Shown here one piece after another: positions 44,377 to 53,749 of a stretch of DNA of 64,000 nucleotides (positions within the stretch are counted from its first letter, which is position 1; each line of letters begins with the position of its first letter). The translations under genes were made by a program, and so were the position numbers. The stretch is from a virus. The notes beneath the pieces were generated by a model, which saw nothing but the letters and a program-made list of their open reading frames with translations, was not told where the DNA came from and searched no databases. The stretch covers positions 44,515-108,514 of the IMG/VR virus record IMGVR_UViG_3300005613_004097, one strand, 5' to 3'.

Positions 44377-46070
44377 TGTTCAAATTCGATTTCATTTATT
44401 GTTGTGAAAATGTTCTTATCGATCTGTATTATTCTATCGAAGTATTCATTGTTCATAATGGCATGATGCACAACAAAAATATTTATATTGTAATCATTTG
44501 CAAACGATTTCAGTAATATCAGTATCTCCTGTATTCCTCTCAGGTCGATCGATGAGAATATCTCATCAAGGAAAAGAATGTTGATATGTTTTTTTGTTCG
44601 TATCATTTTAAGGTATGCAATGAGTATTGCAATGTTTATTCTTCTTGTTTCACCGGTACTGAGCGTATCAGGTTCAATTTCATTACCAAGTTGTAATATT
44701 TTTGCAGTGAACGAATCATCCAACCTGACCTCAAAATTCAACCCCATTTTCTTGATGTTCTCTTTAATGAAAACATTTATTGGTTTGACTATTGATCTGA
44801 TTATTGACCTTTTAACACCTTCTTCTGAAAAAACATTTGCAAGTTCATTGTAATAAAGTTGCTTTTCTTTTTCCAATGTGATGTGTTCCTGTGATGTTTC
44901 TTTTTTCTCACTGAGTTCCTTTATGGACTCTTTGAACTCTTCAACATCGACCGAGTTTTTTTCATTCAATATCCTTTGTTTTTCAATTTTCTCAATGTCT
45001 ATCTTACACTGTTTAAGAAAATAAGTGACATCATTATAAGCTTTATTTGCTTTCAATGATATTTCATTGAGTTTTCTCTGTTTTTCCTTTACATTATTGA
45101 TATTCGATTCGACCTCATCTTTGAGTTGATTTGTCTTGCTGAGCTTTTCAACCAATGTTTGTCTGAGTGAAATAAAGTGTTCCGAATCAAATGAAGTTGT
45201 GCAAGTAGGACACTTTCCTGAATCATAAAGTGCAATCTCCTTTTCTGTCTTTTTCACATCCTGACCAAGTATGATGTATTGTTTTTTCTCATCATCTATC
45301 TGTTGTTTAAGTTCATTCTCCTTTTGCTTTATCTTTTCCACTTTCGATTTTAGTTCAGTGTATTCGGATTTTTTTTCTTGCATCGATTTTTTTATCTTCT
45401 CGATCTCGTTATCACTGTCAACTATTTTTCTGGCCTTTGATCGTTCTATTGACCTGTTTATCGAATCGATCGAACTTTCAAGTGTGTCCATTTCACTTTG
45501 AAGTGATGCCATTCTCATTTTATTGTTCTTGACAAGCTCTTTCAATATCTTACTCATGATATTGATCACTTCAAGATTGAATAATTTATCAAGTAATAGT
45601 TTTTTCTCTTCAGCGGTCAGTGATATGAAATTTTTAAAGTCATTGATCGACATTGAGATGAATGATTTGAATGTCTCTATATCAAGTCCTACATAATCTT
45701 CGATCACGGTGTTGATATTTGACTTACCAGCTCTATCGTTCAGAACTCCGTTCTCATAAAGTTCCAATTTATTTGGTGATATGCCTCGTTTGATCTCTAC
45801 ATCGGTTGAGTTTGAGATGAATTTTATCCTTGTGAGTAGTTCATTGTTGATCCTGTTGGGTAATGTTGATAATTTTGCCCACTTTTTGACCTTTGCGGAC
45901 TTTACTTTTCCGTAGAGTGTAAATTCAAAAGTTTCAATTAGGGCCGATTTACCATTCCCATTTTCTCCGCTCAGTAGTATTAACTGACCTTTTTCGGTAT
46001 TGAGTTTTAAAGTTTGTTCGTTATTTCCAAAAGATTTGTATCCTTTTATACCTATTTCATTGATAATCAT
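44373..46070 (-). CDS. Rad50/SbcC-like ATPase (T4 gp46-like recombination nuclease subunit)
   Basis: 565 residues. Walker A SGENGNGKS (residues 34-42), long coiled coils, a zinc hook CPTC near residue 288, signature LSTGETRRINIAIL, and Walker B INILFLDEIFSSID near residue 508. In T4 the gp46/gp47 pair processes DNA ends for recombination-dependent replication. The nuclease partner (gp47/Mre11-like) is not in the window. First gene of the overlapping leftward operon that includes bS21 and dnaJ. Confidence 0.9.
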   Translation of the reverse strand: MIINEIGIKGYKSFGNNEQTLKLNTEKGQLILLSGENGNGKSALIETFEFTLYGKVKSAKVKKWAKLSTLPNRINNELLTRIKFISNSTDVEIKRGISPNKLELYENGVLNDRAGKSNINTVIEDYVGLDIETFKSFISMSINDFKNFISLTAEEKKLLLDKLFNLEVINIMSKILKELVKNNKMRMASLQSEMDTLESSIDSINRSIERSKARKIVDSDNEIEKIKKSMQEKKSEYTELKSKVEKIKQKENELKQQIDDEKKQYIILGQDVKKTEKEIALYDSGKCPTCTTSFDSEHFISLRQTLVEKLSKTNQLKDEVESNINNVKEKQRKLNEISLKANKAYNDVTYFLKQCKIDIEKIEKQRILNEKNSVDVEEFKESIKELSEKKETSQEHITLEKEKQLYYNELANVFSEEGVKRSIIRSIVKPINVFIKENIKKMGLNFEVRLDDSFTAKILQLGNEIEPDTLSTGETRRINIAILIAYLKMIRTKKHINILFLDEIFSSIDLRGIQEILILLKSFANDYNINIFVVHHAIMNNEYFDRIIQIDKNIFTTINEIEFEQ

Positions 46071-46116
46071 ATAATTAAGATGATTTTTAACTTATATGAT
46101 GTTGGGTAAATTAAGT

Positions 46117-47952
46117 TTAATCAGTTCTGTAAATGTAATAATCCGTTCCGGCATACGTCACTGACCTTTCCTCACCATCATAACCACTCAGTGTATTTCC
46201 TCTACCATCCTCTTCTATAATTACTTCGAACATTCTTTGTTTGTCAATGTGTCCTTCTATGATATCTCCTATGGTTCTTGTTGTCCTGCCCCATTGGTTT
46301 TGAGTTCTGTGTGATGTGTATCCGAGTCCTTTAAGATATTCAACAGGGTCATTGATAACTTCCTGTCTTCTATCGTCATATAACTCTTTTACCTTTTCAT
46401 CAACAAGGTACTCATCGATATCCCAATTGTCTTGATCTTCCAATTCATCTATCCTATCTTGTATATTTTCTATTTCTTCTTCGAGTTCATTCTCTTTATC
46501 AACATCCCAATCATCTGAATCATTGAGTTGATCCAGCTTTTGTTCAAGTTGATATTTTTTCTCTTCCAACTCTTCGAGTTCTGTTCGTTGGTCATCTGTC
46601 ATTGCTTTGACATCATAAAAGTCAGGATCTTCTGTTATCAAATCCCTGAGATAATATTCTTCATCTGCTAAAAGTTCATCTGCAAGACTTTCACCATCAA
46701 TGAATCTTTCAATAAAGCTTGGATTGAATGCCTCTGTACCCAACTCATCCCAGAGATTTTCTTGATACTGATAAGCTGCATCATCACACTCACTATCTGT
46801 TCCAATTGCAAATTGCATCTCTTCTTCTGGAAGATCTATATTGAATTGTTTGAGTCCGTAATGATCATACGATTCAGGAATAAGATCGTAGATATCATAA
46901 GCATCTATCCACATGTTTTCATTTTCTAAATACGACTGTAACGATTCTGCATAAACAACAAGATCTGGATCCTCTTCATAAAGACGCTTTGCTTCCTCTC
47001 TTTTATCATCCCTTATTGATTTTCGTCTTTCTAAGAATTCCTCAGATGTCATTCCTTTCAATTCAAGTTCCTTTATGAAAGTGGGTATATTTTTCATAAG
47101 GTCGCGGTCATTCATATCGTGAATGTTCATTATCCTATCATTTGTTCCTACGGTCACACCGATCATAAAAAGTGGATCGGCCGGTGATAGTGAGTAATTC
47201 CAAACGAAGTATTGATAAGCTTGTTTATTATAAACATAGGATGACCAAGATGTGATACCGGTTGATATACACCAACTTGATGAGCCTAATTTCTTGGATG
47301 CTGCAAAGTTATCTATCCTTGCTGCAATGATACCATTATCTTCTTCAACTTTGAATATGTTTGCACCATCTATCGATTCGATCTCATTAATTTTCTCTTG
47401 AAATGATTTTATATCAAGGTTCTGCTGTACGAATTTTGAAATATAATCTATAAGTTCATCAAAGGTTCTTATCTGTGATATCTTGTCAAAGAAAGGCTTC
47501 TTGTATTTGATATCGAACATCTTTACTGACCATCCATCGAATATCTCTTTTTCATTTTCTGATGCATTTCTATAAATATCTTTCTGTTGTCTTGGTAATT
47601 CATCGATCACCAACTTGATCTTCCTTCTCATGTCGATCTGAATGATCTCATCTTTCAGTTCTTCAAAGAACTTATATTGCATCAGCGGTTTTTTAAGTAA
47701 TTTTGCACCCTTGTTATCATGTAACCATTTTATGAGATCCTTTATCTCATCCTGTGATGTTCCTTGTGTGAATCTATACTTTGTGAGAAGTCCTAAAAAA
47801 TTAAGATTATTGAACTTGTCTTCGAGTAGTTCTGATATTTCCAAGAAATTCTTATCTTTTTTTGAAATGTTCTTCTTTCTCAATATGCTCAGTGCCTGTT
47901 CCTTATTTTCAAGTATAAGTTTAAAATTATTATATTTCTTTAGAAATCTCAT
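46117..47952 (-). CDS. Large acidic protein with capsid-targeting-like N-terminus
   Basis: 611 residues from ATG 47952; the upstream TTG adds only MNK. The N-terminus MRFLKKYNNFKLILEN fits the capsid-targeting pattern. A central motif SSSWCISTGITSWSSYV near residues 228-245 recalls the WCxxxG motif of a widespread phage/plasmid protein family of unknown function. The C-terminal third is highly acidic coiled coil (EELEEKKYQLEQKLDQL). Possibly an injected virion protein. TTAATATATA on this strand lies about 21 nt upstream. Confidence 0.72.
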   Translation of the reverse strand: MRFLKKYNNFKLILENKEQALSILRKKNISKKDKNFLEISELLEDKFNNLNFLGLLTKYRFTQGTSQDEIKDLIKWLHDNKGAKLLKKPLMQYKFFEELKDEIIQIDMRRKIKLVIDELPRQQKDIYRNASENEKEIFDGWSVKMFDIKYKKPFFDKISQIRTFDELIDYISKFVQQNLDIKSFQEKINEIESIDGANIFKVEEDNGIIAARIDNFAASKKLGSSSWCISTGITSWSSYVYNKQAYQYFVWNYSLSPADPLFMIGVTVGTNDRIMNIHDMNDRDLMKNIPTFIKELELKGMTSEEFLERRKSIRDDKREEAKRLYEEDPDLVVYAESLQSYLENENMWIDAYDIYDLIPESYDHYGLKQFNIDLPEEEMQFAIGTDSECDDAAYQYQENLWDELGTEAFNPSFIERFIDGESLADELLADEEYYLRDLITEDPDFYDVKAMTDDQRTELEELEEKKYQLEQKLDQLNDSDDWDVDKENELEEEIENIQDRIDELEDQDNWDIDEYLVDEKVKELYDDRRQEVINDPVEYLKGLGYTSHRTQNQWGRTTRTIGDIIEGHIDKQRMFEVIIEEDGRGNTLSGYDGEERSVTYAGTDYYIYRTD

Positions 47953-47972
47953 TTTGTTCAAATTTATTTGTT

Positions 47973-47992
47973 GTTCTATATATTAATATATA
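47973..47992. promoter_or_regulatory. Divergent phage-type promoters
   Basis: TTAATATATA occurs on both strands in partly overlapping positions, serving the acidic protein gene to the left and the gene at 48001 to the right. Confidence 0.55.
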
Positions 47993-48000
47993 TAATTGAT

Positions 48001-49371
48001 ATGTATCAAGAAATACAGGAAAAGCATAAGGAAAGACTGAAAAAGTTCATTGTTGATAATGATCTTGATTATCAGGTAGTTGAAAATGGTATTTCTCGTT
48101 TTCACATAAGATCATATGATGGTAAGACATTGACCTTCTATGAAAGTCAAGGCAAATTCATACTTGTCGAATATGATAAGGATCTTGATGATGCTGAGAA
48201 GCCGGCTTTCAAATATCATAACTTTCCAACACTCAGTAAAATGATGGAATCACTTTCTCAATATGATCATCAATTGAACAAAGTTTATTGGCAGCCCATA
48301 ATGGATATCACTTTATATGGTATCAAGGATGTTGAGGAAAATTGGTACGAGAATATTGTTGAGGGATCAATATATGATGATCAGTCAAAGACGATAATAT
48401 ATGAGGACAGGAGTTATTCGCCTGTTCTAAGGTCACCATTCAATACTTTACATGAAGTAAGTCCTATCAATACGATGCACTTAGAAAAGTTGAACAAGCT
48501 TTATTTTGAGATACATCCTATAAGTTGTAATGAAGAAAGGTATCTTGCCAGGATATTATGTAACAGTGATGAAAAATTCAAAGAATATATCAATTTTTAT
48601 ATTTGGAGTAAGAAAGGATTGAAAAAATTCGTTGAAAAACTGTTCAATGATATGCAGCAATTCAAAGATGTCGAAAAAATCAATGAGGTATTTTTCAAAG
48701 ACAAAGGTGTGGTCAAGTTTGATAGAGACTATTATGATAAATTGAAAACCGAATACTCTGAAACTTATAATGAAAAGGACCTCGAAAAAGTATGGCATCT
48801 TTTAAAAAAAGATTGCCACAGATTCTTGAAAGAGATAAAAGGAAGTGATCTACTTTTCAGAGGTATGCATAATGAGTTGAAAAATGAGCCAGTGTATGGA
48901 CTTGAAAGAAAAAAGGTTAGGAAATCAAGAGCTCCGAAAGATATGGATATTGATGTACATAAAGAGTTTGATAGACAATTCAAGGAAAAATTAGGTATCA
49001 AGTTGAGAAGTGAAGGTGTTTTTGTAACAAAGGATCCGAAAGATGCTAAAGTATATTCAGGATATGATAATATTAGAAAACGAAGACAGCCATATCTTTT
49101 CTTTCCGATCGGTGATTATCAGTATTTTTATAATCTCGATGTTTATGATCTTTATTGGGAAATAAGAGATCAGGACTGGTATTTGAATTATCTCACAAAT
49201 GATAATATTGAGTTGGATATAGAACAGATAGAAGATCTGGTCAACGGTTACAAAAAAGGCGATTTCAAAGATATCACATATCAGGAGATCACATTCATCT
49301 GTGACGAATATTATCTTGTTGATGATGTGTTCCTGTTCAAGATATTAGAAAAAATCGAAAAAGAAATATAA
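48001..49371 (+). CDS. ADP-ribosyltransferase-like phage protein
   Basis: 456 residues from ATG 48001, 8 nt after a phage-type box; an upstream in-frame start overlaps the promoter. The C-terminal half has LLFRGMHNE, then a basic linker, then RSEGVFVTKDPKDAKVY and PYLFFPIGDYQYFYN, ending in an acidic strand YQEITFI. This resembles a phage family whose R, S/T and E positions recall ADP-ribosyltransferases. T4 Alt is such an enzyme packaged in the head. Activity here is a hypothesis. Confidence 0.5.
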   Translation: MYQEIQEKHKERLKKFIVDNDLDYQVVENGISRFHIRSYDGKTLTFYESQGKFILVEYDKDLDDAEKPAFKYHNFPTLSKMMESLSQYDHQLNKVYWQPIMDITLYGIKDVEENWYENIVEGSIYDDQSKTIIYEDRSYSPVLRSPFNTLHEVSPINTMHLEKLNKLYFEIHPISCNEERYLARILCNSDEKFKEYINFYIWSKKGLKKFVEKLFNDMQQFKDVEKINEVFFKDKGVVKFDRDYYDKLKTEYSETYNEKDLEKVWHLLKKDCHRFLKEIKGSDLLFRGMHNELKNEPVYGLERKKVRKSRAPKDMDIDVHKEFDRQFKEKLGIKLRSEGVFVTKDPKDAKVYSGYDNIRKRRQPYLFFPIGDYQYFYNLDVYDLYWEIRDQDWYLNYLTNDNIELDIEQIEDLVNGYKKGDFKDITYQEITFICDEYYLVDDVFLFKILEKIEKEI

Positions 49372-49378
49372 TATATAG
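49369..49378 (+). promoter_or_regulatory. Phage-type promoter TAATATATAG
   Basis: It lies 4 nt before ATG 49383, overlapping the previous stop. Confidence 0.5.
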
Positions 49379-49382
49379 TAAT

Positions 49383-49715
49383 ATGAAGATAAAGATATAC
49401 AAAGACAGCACTTATAACATTTTCTTTGAAAAAGGAGATCATGTTAAGATACAAAGTAACGAGAAATATTCAGATCCAACATCGAAAGAAGGAACTTTCG
49501 GTCAGGTTGTGAGTGTATCAGGTGCAAGATTGAATGCAAAAGTAAAGTTCAAAGACAAAGAAGGTGAAACCCACGAGGAATTTGCTTGGAATCTTGTTCC
49601 GGTCGATGAATCTGGTAAAAAGATACCTGAAAACAAATTGTTCAAATTGGTTCCTACAACCGAGAGTTTCATTGCACTTAAATATCAAGAATTCAAGTTC
49701 AAACGAAATTATTGA
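49383..49715 (+). CDS. KOW/SH3-like small protein
   Basis: 110 residues. GDHVKIQSNEKY, then EGTFGQVVSVSGARL, fit a KOW-like beta-barrel that often binds RNA or ribosomes. The start MKIKIYKDSTYNIFFEKG could also be a divergent capsid-targeting peptide. Assignment is tentative. Confidence 0.55.
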   Translation: MKIKIYKDSTYNIFFEKGDHVKIQSNEKYSDPTSKEGTFGQVVSVSGARLNAKVKFKDKEGETHEEFAWNLVPVDESGKKIPENKLFKLVPTTESFIALKYQEFKFKRNY

Positions 49716-50302
49716 TCAAATATCTGTTTTATTTTATTTCGTCTGACAACCTGTTTTGGGCCCAAGTAGTCAGGAAATACATGTAACCTATTCAATATTT
49801 CAATATCATATACTCTATCGAATAATATATAACTACCTGCGATATCATTTGATTCATATATCAGTTTGTTCTTATATTGATAATAATATCGATTATTTTC
49901 CTTGTATGTTTTTATCAGATGCAGTTTTGATCTGACTCGACATTTATCAACTCCTATTTCAAAATCACCAGATGCAATGACAACGATATGAGCTATTACA
50001 GATGCTATAAGATATACCGATAATATCACAGAGGGAATACTTGGTGTCCAAACACTGATTGTTTTTTCATCAGCGCTTAACTTATGAAATTCGTCAGCGA
50101 GTGTCATTGTAAGTCCATTCTCACCATTGTAAATAATGTGTCGTTTTCCATTATTCTCGATAATGGACAGAACATCACTTTCAATATATCTGAAATCACC
50201 ACTGAATAAGATGATCGGTATCACAATAAATGGTATCAACCCGAATGTGATCCAAATTTTGTTTTCTTTGAGAAATTCTTTTATGAAATAAAATCCTGTC
50301 AT
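49709..50302 (-). CDS. Membrane protein with two transmembrane segments
   Basis: 197 residues. Hydrophobic spans at about residues 16-34 and 90-112 flank a soluble loop of about 55 residues; a basic C-terminal domain follows. No family recognised. It overlaps the next upstream gene by 4 nt. Confidence 0.6.
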   Translation of the reverse strand: MTGFYFIKEFLKENKIWITFGLIPFIVIPIILFSGDFRYIESDVLSIIENNGKRHIIYNGENGLTMTLADEFHKLSADEKTISVWTPSIPSVILSVYLIASVIAHIVVIASGDFEIGVDKCRVRSKLHLIKTYKENNRYYYQYKNKLIYESNDIAGSYILFDRVYDIEILNRLHVFPDYLGPKQVVRRNKIKQIFDQ

Positions 50303-50475
50303 ATTGATTCTGTATCTTGTTTTCTTACTGCAAAGGCATGTGATGTGTGATCATGTTCGATCCTACATACTATGAAAATGTCATCGAACTCATAATTCAC
50401 AATACATATATCCCCTATTTTACCAATAGAGAATTGATATTGATCTGACTCACTTTTTATCCTTATCTTTTTCAT
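50299..50475 (-). CDS. Small hypothetical protein
   Basis: 58 residues from ATG 50475 (MKKIRIKSES); an earlier ATG at 50511 is also in frame but lies deeper inside the preceding ORF. Beta-rich, no motif. Confidence 0.5.
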   Translation of the reverse strand: MKKIRIKSESDQYQFSIGKIGDICIVNYEFDDIFIVCRIEHDHTSHAFAVRKQDTESI

Positions 50476-50569
50476 CGATGTAATTTTTGATGTCTTGATC
50501 AGTGACCTCATTGAATGGCTTGTTCAACTTTTCTGCCACTTCTTCTATGATTCTTTTGATTCTGCTCAT
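50450..50569 (-). CDS. Small charged helical protein
   Basis: 39 residues reading MSRIKRIIEEVAEKLNKPFN and ending KDKDKK. It overlaps the start of the following gene and has TATATTTG 15 nt upstream of its ATG, so it is likely real. Confidence 0.55.
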   Translation of the reverse strand: MSRIKRIIEEVAEKLNKPFNEVTDQDIKNYIDEKDKDKK

Positions 50570-50584
50570 TTTTATTTCTTTTTA

Positions 50585-50592
50585 CAAATATA
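50585..50592 (-). promoter_or_regulatory. TATATTTG promoter box
   Basis: It lies 15 nt upstream of ATG 50569, just after the stop of the DUF3228 gene. Confidence 0.5.
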
Positions 50593-50600
50593 ATGATAAT

Positions 50601-51203
50601 TTACTTTACGATGGCATTTTCTGACCAGAATTTAACAGATGCTTCATAAGATTTTCTGTCAATTGAAACACCACTTCCACCCTCACTCTCACCGAGTGCA
50701 TTTCTCATCATCGTTATCGGTGTCATGGGTTCTTCATCATCTGACATTTGCGCGAGAATTGCAACAATTCCGAATTCACAATCCTCGGACAACTCGAACT
50801 CACTCTTTTGCTTATTTGGATTTTTAAGCCATTCATTGTAAAGTTGCTCTCTTGTGTAAAGAACAATGTTCAGAAATTTTGCCTTTGGAATGAATTGATA
50901 TGGTATCTCGAACCATCGTGTGAGAACGGCAAGTTCTTCTTTTCTTCTCGATGAATATCCTGTTCTGAGGTAGTTGAAATTCTCTAATGTGATCGGTAAA
51001 GTGCCAGTTTTTGTTTCTGTAAAGTTCTCAACAAAGAAAAGCTTACAAAAATCAGCATATCCATAATTTAACTTTCCCTCAGATAGATTGAACTTTTCAT
51101 TTATCACTTCAACGAATCGGTCCATTGAAACATCAAGTATCTTTGTACCATTGAAACTTTTATTGAAGTGTCTCTCTGCAAATTTTGTAAGTTCTATTTT
51201 CAT
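50601..51203 (-). CDS. DUF3228-family protein
   Basis: 200 residues. The sequence follows the conserved DUF3228 family over its full length: TKFAERHFNKS, YADFCKLFFVENFT, YSSRRKEELAVLTRWFEIP, then EEPMTPITMMRNALGESEGG and GVSIDRKSYEASVKFW. The family is found in bacteria and phages with no known function. Overlaps its upstream neighbour by 4 nt. Confidence 0.78.
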   Translation of the reverse strand: MKIELTKFAERHFNKSFNGTKILDVSMDRFVEVINEKFNLSEGKLNYGYADFCKLFFVENFTETKTGTLPITLENFNYLRTGYSSRRKEELAVLTRWFEIPYQFIPKAKFLNIVLYTREQLYNEWLKNPNKQKSEFELSEDCEFGIVAILAQMSDDEEPMTPITMMRNALGESEGGSGVSIDRKSYEASVKFWSENAIVK

Positions 51204-51511
51204 AAATTGAATTCTATTATTTTTTTGTAATATTCGATATCTTGATCAGTTGTTTCGACAACATCTTCACCTATCATGACCTCTTTGATATCAACTTCGA
51301 CCGAATTTATTGTGAAGTGTGAATCAGGTGGTGTGAAATAATCTCCACTTGATTGATAAACACTTGCATCAACAGTGAGATCAAAAGTGATGGTGTGTTC
51401 TTTATCACCTATCAGAAATGTGATCCATTGGTCAGTTTCTATGAAATAATCTGATTCAAACACCTTCTCTGAGATATCTACAACATCCTGGAGTATTATT
51501 TTTTCGTTCAT
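51200..51511 (-). CDS. Hypothetical protein
   Basis: 103 residues, acidic, beta-rich; no recognised family. Coupled to the DUF3228 gene by a 4-nt overlap. Confidence 0.55.
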   Translation of the reverse strand: MNEKIILQDVVDISEKVFESDYFIETDQWITFLIGDKEHTITFDLTVDASVYQSSGDYFTPPDSHFTINSVEVDIKEVMIGEDVVETTDQDIEYYKKIIEFNL

Positions 51512-51512
51512 T

Positions 51513-51785
51513 TTAAATTAATATGATAGTTAAGAATATGATTCCGATAATGAAAATCGCACTTACCGCACCGGTCCATTTTCCAATTTGATTTATATTG
51601 TAAAGGATTTTTGAGTGGTTCAAAATCTCATCATAATTCATCTTGGTGAAAAGTGATATTATGAATGTCAAAATGGTTATTGCAAGACATCCGTATGCCA
51701 GAATGATAAGAAATGGTAATGATATTATGAATAACCAAATACCAATTCCGATTATCGATTCGATAGTATTTTTGATAGCGTCCAT
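51513..51785 (-). CDS. Small membrane protein (two to three segments)
   Basis: 90 residues with hydrophobic stretches at about 8-42 and 66-90. It directly follows the kinase-like gene. No family recognised. Confidence 0.55.
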   Translation of the reverse strand: MDAIKNTIESIIGIGIWLFIISLPFLIILAYGCLAITILTFIISLFTKMNYDEILNHSKILYNINQIGKWTGAVSAIFIIGIIFLTIILI

Positions 51786-52289
51786 TTAAAGTGTGATTAT
51801 TTTGTCAAATCCCTCTTCGTGTCTGATATCTTGAAATTGTGATATCATTCTTTTTATGACATGATCAGGTATTGATTTCTTTTCTTCGATCAGTCTTTTC
51901 TCATTTCTCCTTTTATATTCATCGTCTGAAAGAATCGGAAAAACAATTGCAACTTTTGTGTGGTTTTTGAAATTGCTCAAATTGGTGCGTCTTCTCTTAC
52001 TTGTCATGTTGGTCATATTGATGATAACATTGTTTTCCGAGTTGGCATTTTCAACTATCATTTCTTTAAGCAGCCTATCAACCTTTTTTTGGTCAGCCAC
52101 TTCGAATGCCATATTATAATCATCTGTTGCGGCAACCTCCATTAGAATATCATCTCTCGATACAACATTGAAAGGAACATCAAGTTTTCGGATCAGCGTA
52201 TCTTTTCCACTCAATGGGGGACCTATGAGAACAGCAACAAAAGGTTTTTTCAAACCTTTCAATATAGTATTTACATGCTTAATGTTCAT
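51786..52289 (-). CDS. Polynucleotide-kinase-like P-loop protein
   Basis: 167 residues. Walker A IGPPLSGKDT (about residues 22-31), then SRDDILMEVA, INMTNMTSKRRR and a lid with RRNEKRLIEEKKSIP. This is the layout of the 5'-kinase domain of phage polynucleotide kinases (AAA_33). It lacks a fused phosphatase. With the RNA ligase it could form an RNA-repair pair. A TATATTTA box lies 4 nt before the ATG. Confidence 0.75.
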   Translation of the reverse strand: MNIKHVNTILKGLKKPFVAVLIGPPLSGKDTLIRKLDVPFNVVSRDDILMEVAATDDYNMAFEVADQKKVDRLLKEMIVENANSENNVIINMTNMTSKRRRTNLSNFKNHTKVAIVFPILSDDEYKRRNEKRLIEEKKSIPDHVIKRMISQFQDIRHEEGFDKIITL

Positions 52290-52818
52290 ATCGTAAATAT
52301 ATGGAAGATTTTTTTACCAACCAATTTATTGCAATTATTGTTTTTGCGTCCATGAAGTTCTCAGATAACATTTCATCATAACTGAATTCAACGATATCAA
52401 TATCTTCATTTTCGGATTCAAGACCACCACCTTGTCCTGTCTTCTTTGATACTTCACAATAGAAAAGTGATATTTTCTCAGAAGAGATTCCCGGTGATAC
52501 GAAAAACTCACTTATCATCTCGATATGATCTGTTTCATACCCGATCTCCTCGAAAATTTCACGGTTGATGGCATCTTCTTTATCCTCATTTGGCTTGTCA
52601 AGCGTTCCAGCAACCACTTCAAGTATGTCACTGTTTGATCCACATCTGAACTGATTTACGAAAATGAATTTCTTTTTGAGTGTGTCATAAACAAGTGCAG
52701 CAACTGCATTTTTAGGTGTCAATACCTCACGCGATACAACATTGCCAGAATCGGTCATGACGAACTGTTCTTCAATTCTGAGATATCCTTGGTATTTAAT
52801 GTTGGTTTTTTCTGTCAT
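52279..52818 (-). CDS. NUDIX hydrolase (ADP-ribose pyrophosphatase-like)
   Basis: 179 residues. A NUDIX box is clear: AGTLDKPNEDKEDAINRE followed by IFEEIGY, preceded by the strand FVNQFR typical of ADP-ribose/ADP-sugar pyrophosphatases and followed by FVSPGISSEKISLFYCE. It would hydrolyse ADP-ribose or NADH-like compounds. Its 3' end overlaps the kinase gene by 11 nt. Confidence 0.83.
   Translation of the reverse strand: MTEKTNIKYQGYLRIEEQFVMTDSGNVVSREVLTPKNAVAALVYDTLKKKFIFVNQFRCGSNSDILEVVAGTLDKPNEDKEDAINREIFEEIGYETDHIEMISEFFVSPGISSEKISLFYCEVSKKTGQGGGLESENEDIDIVEFSYDEMLSENFMDAKTIIAINWLVKKSSIYLRYEH
52294..52301 (-). promoter_or_regulatory. TATATTTA promoter box, 4 nt from start
   Basis: A one-base variant of TAnnTTTG inside the 3' end of the NUDIX gene, 4 nt before ATG 52289. 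Confidence 0.5.
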
Positions 52819-52820
52819 TT

Positions 52821-53534
52821 TTATTTATTTTTTATTTTGAAAACTGTGAATTTGTCGTTTTTATCCAATGCGAATATTCTATGATATCCATCAATGATGT
52901 GATATCCAACTTCGGTCTGTCTTACAATCCCACGAGGAATATCACTTCCATACTTTTTAAGTGAATGAAACCACATTGGATCTGATTTAATATTGTTCAT
53001 GTGATTTTTGTTGATGTTCAACATATCAATATCATTCTGTGTGATGGTGATCATTTCATACTCGGTTTCATCATTTATATGTCTGTCATATCTTTTGTAT
53101 TCTTTCAAAAGACAGAAGTTCAACTTTTCTGTGAGTGTCTGCATTGAAACACACAAATTGATATTATATTCAAGTTCTGACGAGTTGATATAAACTTTAT
53201 CCATCTCATCCCCATAATACCCACCACGCCATTCAAATTCAACATAGTCAATCGCTTTATATGAACTCAATAATCTTGTTATACAATAGATATCAATTGA
53301 AACCCCACCATATAACAGATCAGATAACTTTGCTTTTCTAGTATCTGCGAACATCTCGGCATATATCTTTTCAGCAACCGATCTGTAATCGATTGACTCA
53401 ATGTAAGGAGATTCTATTGTGTAGCATCTGCATATACCCTCATCATTACATCCATGATAGGCACAATCAGTGAATCCATTTTCATTGTAATCCACATGGT
53501 ATTTTATATCTACTTTATCGAGTGTTTTTCTCAT
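52821..53534 (-). CDS. Protein with ParB/Srx-like C-terminal motif
   Basis: 237 residues. The C-terminus has VRQTEVGYHIIDGYHRIFAL, matching the DGxHR signature of the ParB/sulfiredoxin fold and resembling the C-terminus of the protein at 1321-1755. The N-terminal part has several Cys and His residues (CAYHGCNDEGICRC). Function unknown. Confidence 0.55.
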   Translation of the reverse strand: MRKTLDKVDIKYHVDYNENGFTDCAYHGCNDEGICRCYTIESPYIESIDYRSVAEKIYAEMFADTRKAKLSDLLYGGVSIDIYCITRLLSSYKAIDYVEFEWRGGYYGDEMDKVYINSSELEYNINLCVSMQTLTEKLNFCLLKEYKRYDRHINDETEYEMITITQNDIDMLNINKNHMNNIKSDPMWFHSLKKYGSDIPRGIVRQTEVGYHIIDGYHRIFALDKNDKFTVFKIKNK

Positions 53535-53566
53535 TTTTTCATTTTTTCATTTTTTGATGACTGAGC

Positions 53567-53749
53567 TTACCCACGATTCTGTTTTAGAATATCATTTATC
53601 TTTGCCTCTACCCGATCATCATTGAAGAACCGACATTCTAGATCTGTTCGAGTTGCTGCTTCGGTGGTAATAGCGAATTTTAAATTCTCCCACCTTAGGT
53701 TCTGCAGTCGTGAAGTTCCTCTGTTACCAGCGATATTCTCTCTTGTCAT
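53567..53749 (-). CDS. Small hypothetical protein
   Basis: 60 residues from ATG 53749, overlapping the upstream stop. It begins MTRENIAGNRGTSRLQNLRW. Basic first half, acidic second half; no family recognised. Confidence 0.5.
   Translation of the reverse strand: MTRENIAGNRGTSRLQNLRWENLKFAITTEAATRTDLECRFFNDDRVEAKINDILKQNRG

Noticed and set aside
47968-48000. Longer N-terminus for the gene at 48001
   Set aside because: The extension reads through the AT-rich divergent promoter; ATG 48001 has the usual promoter spacing.
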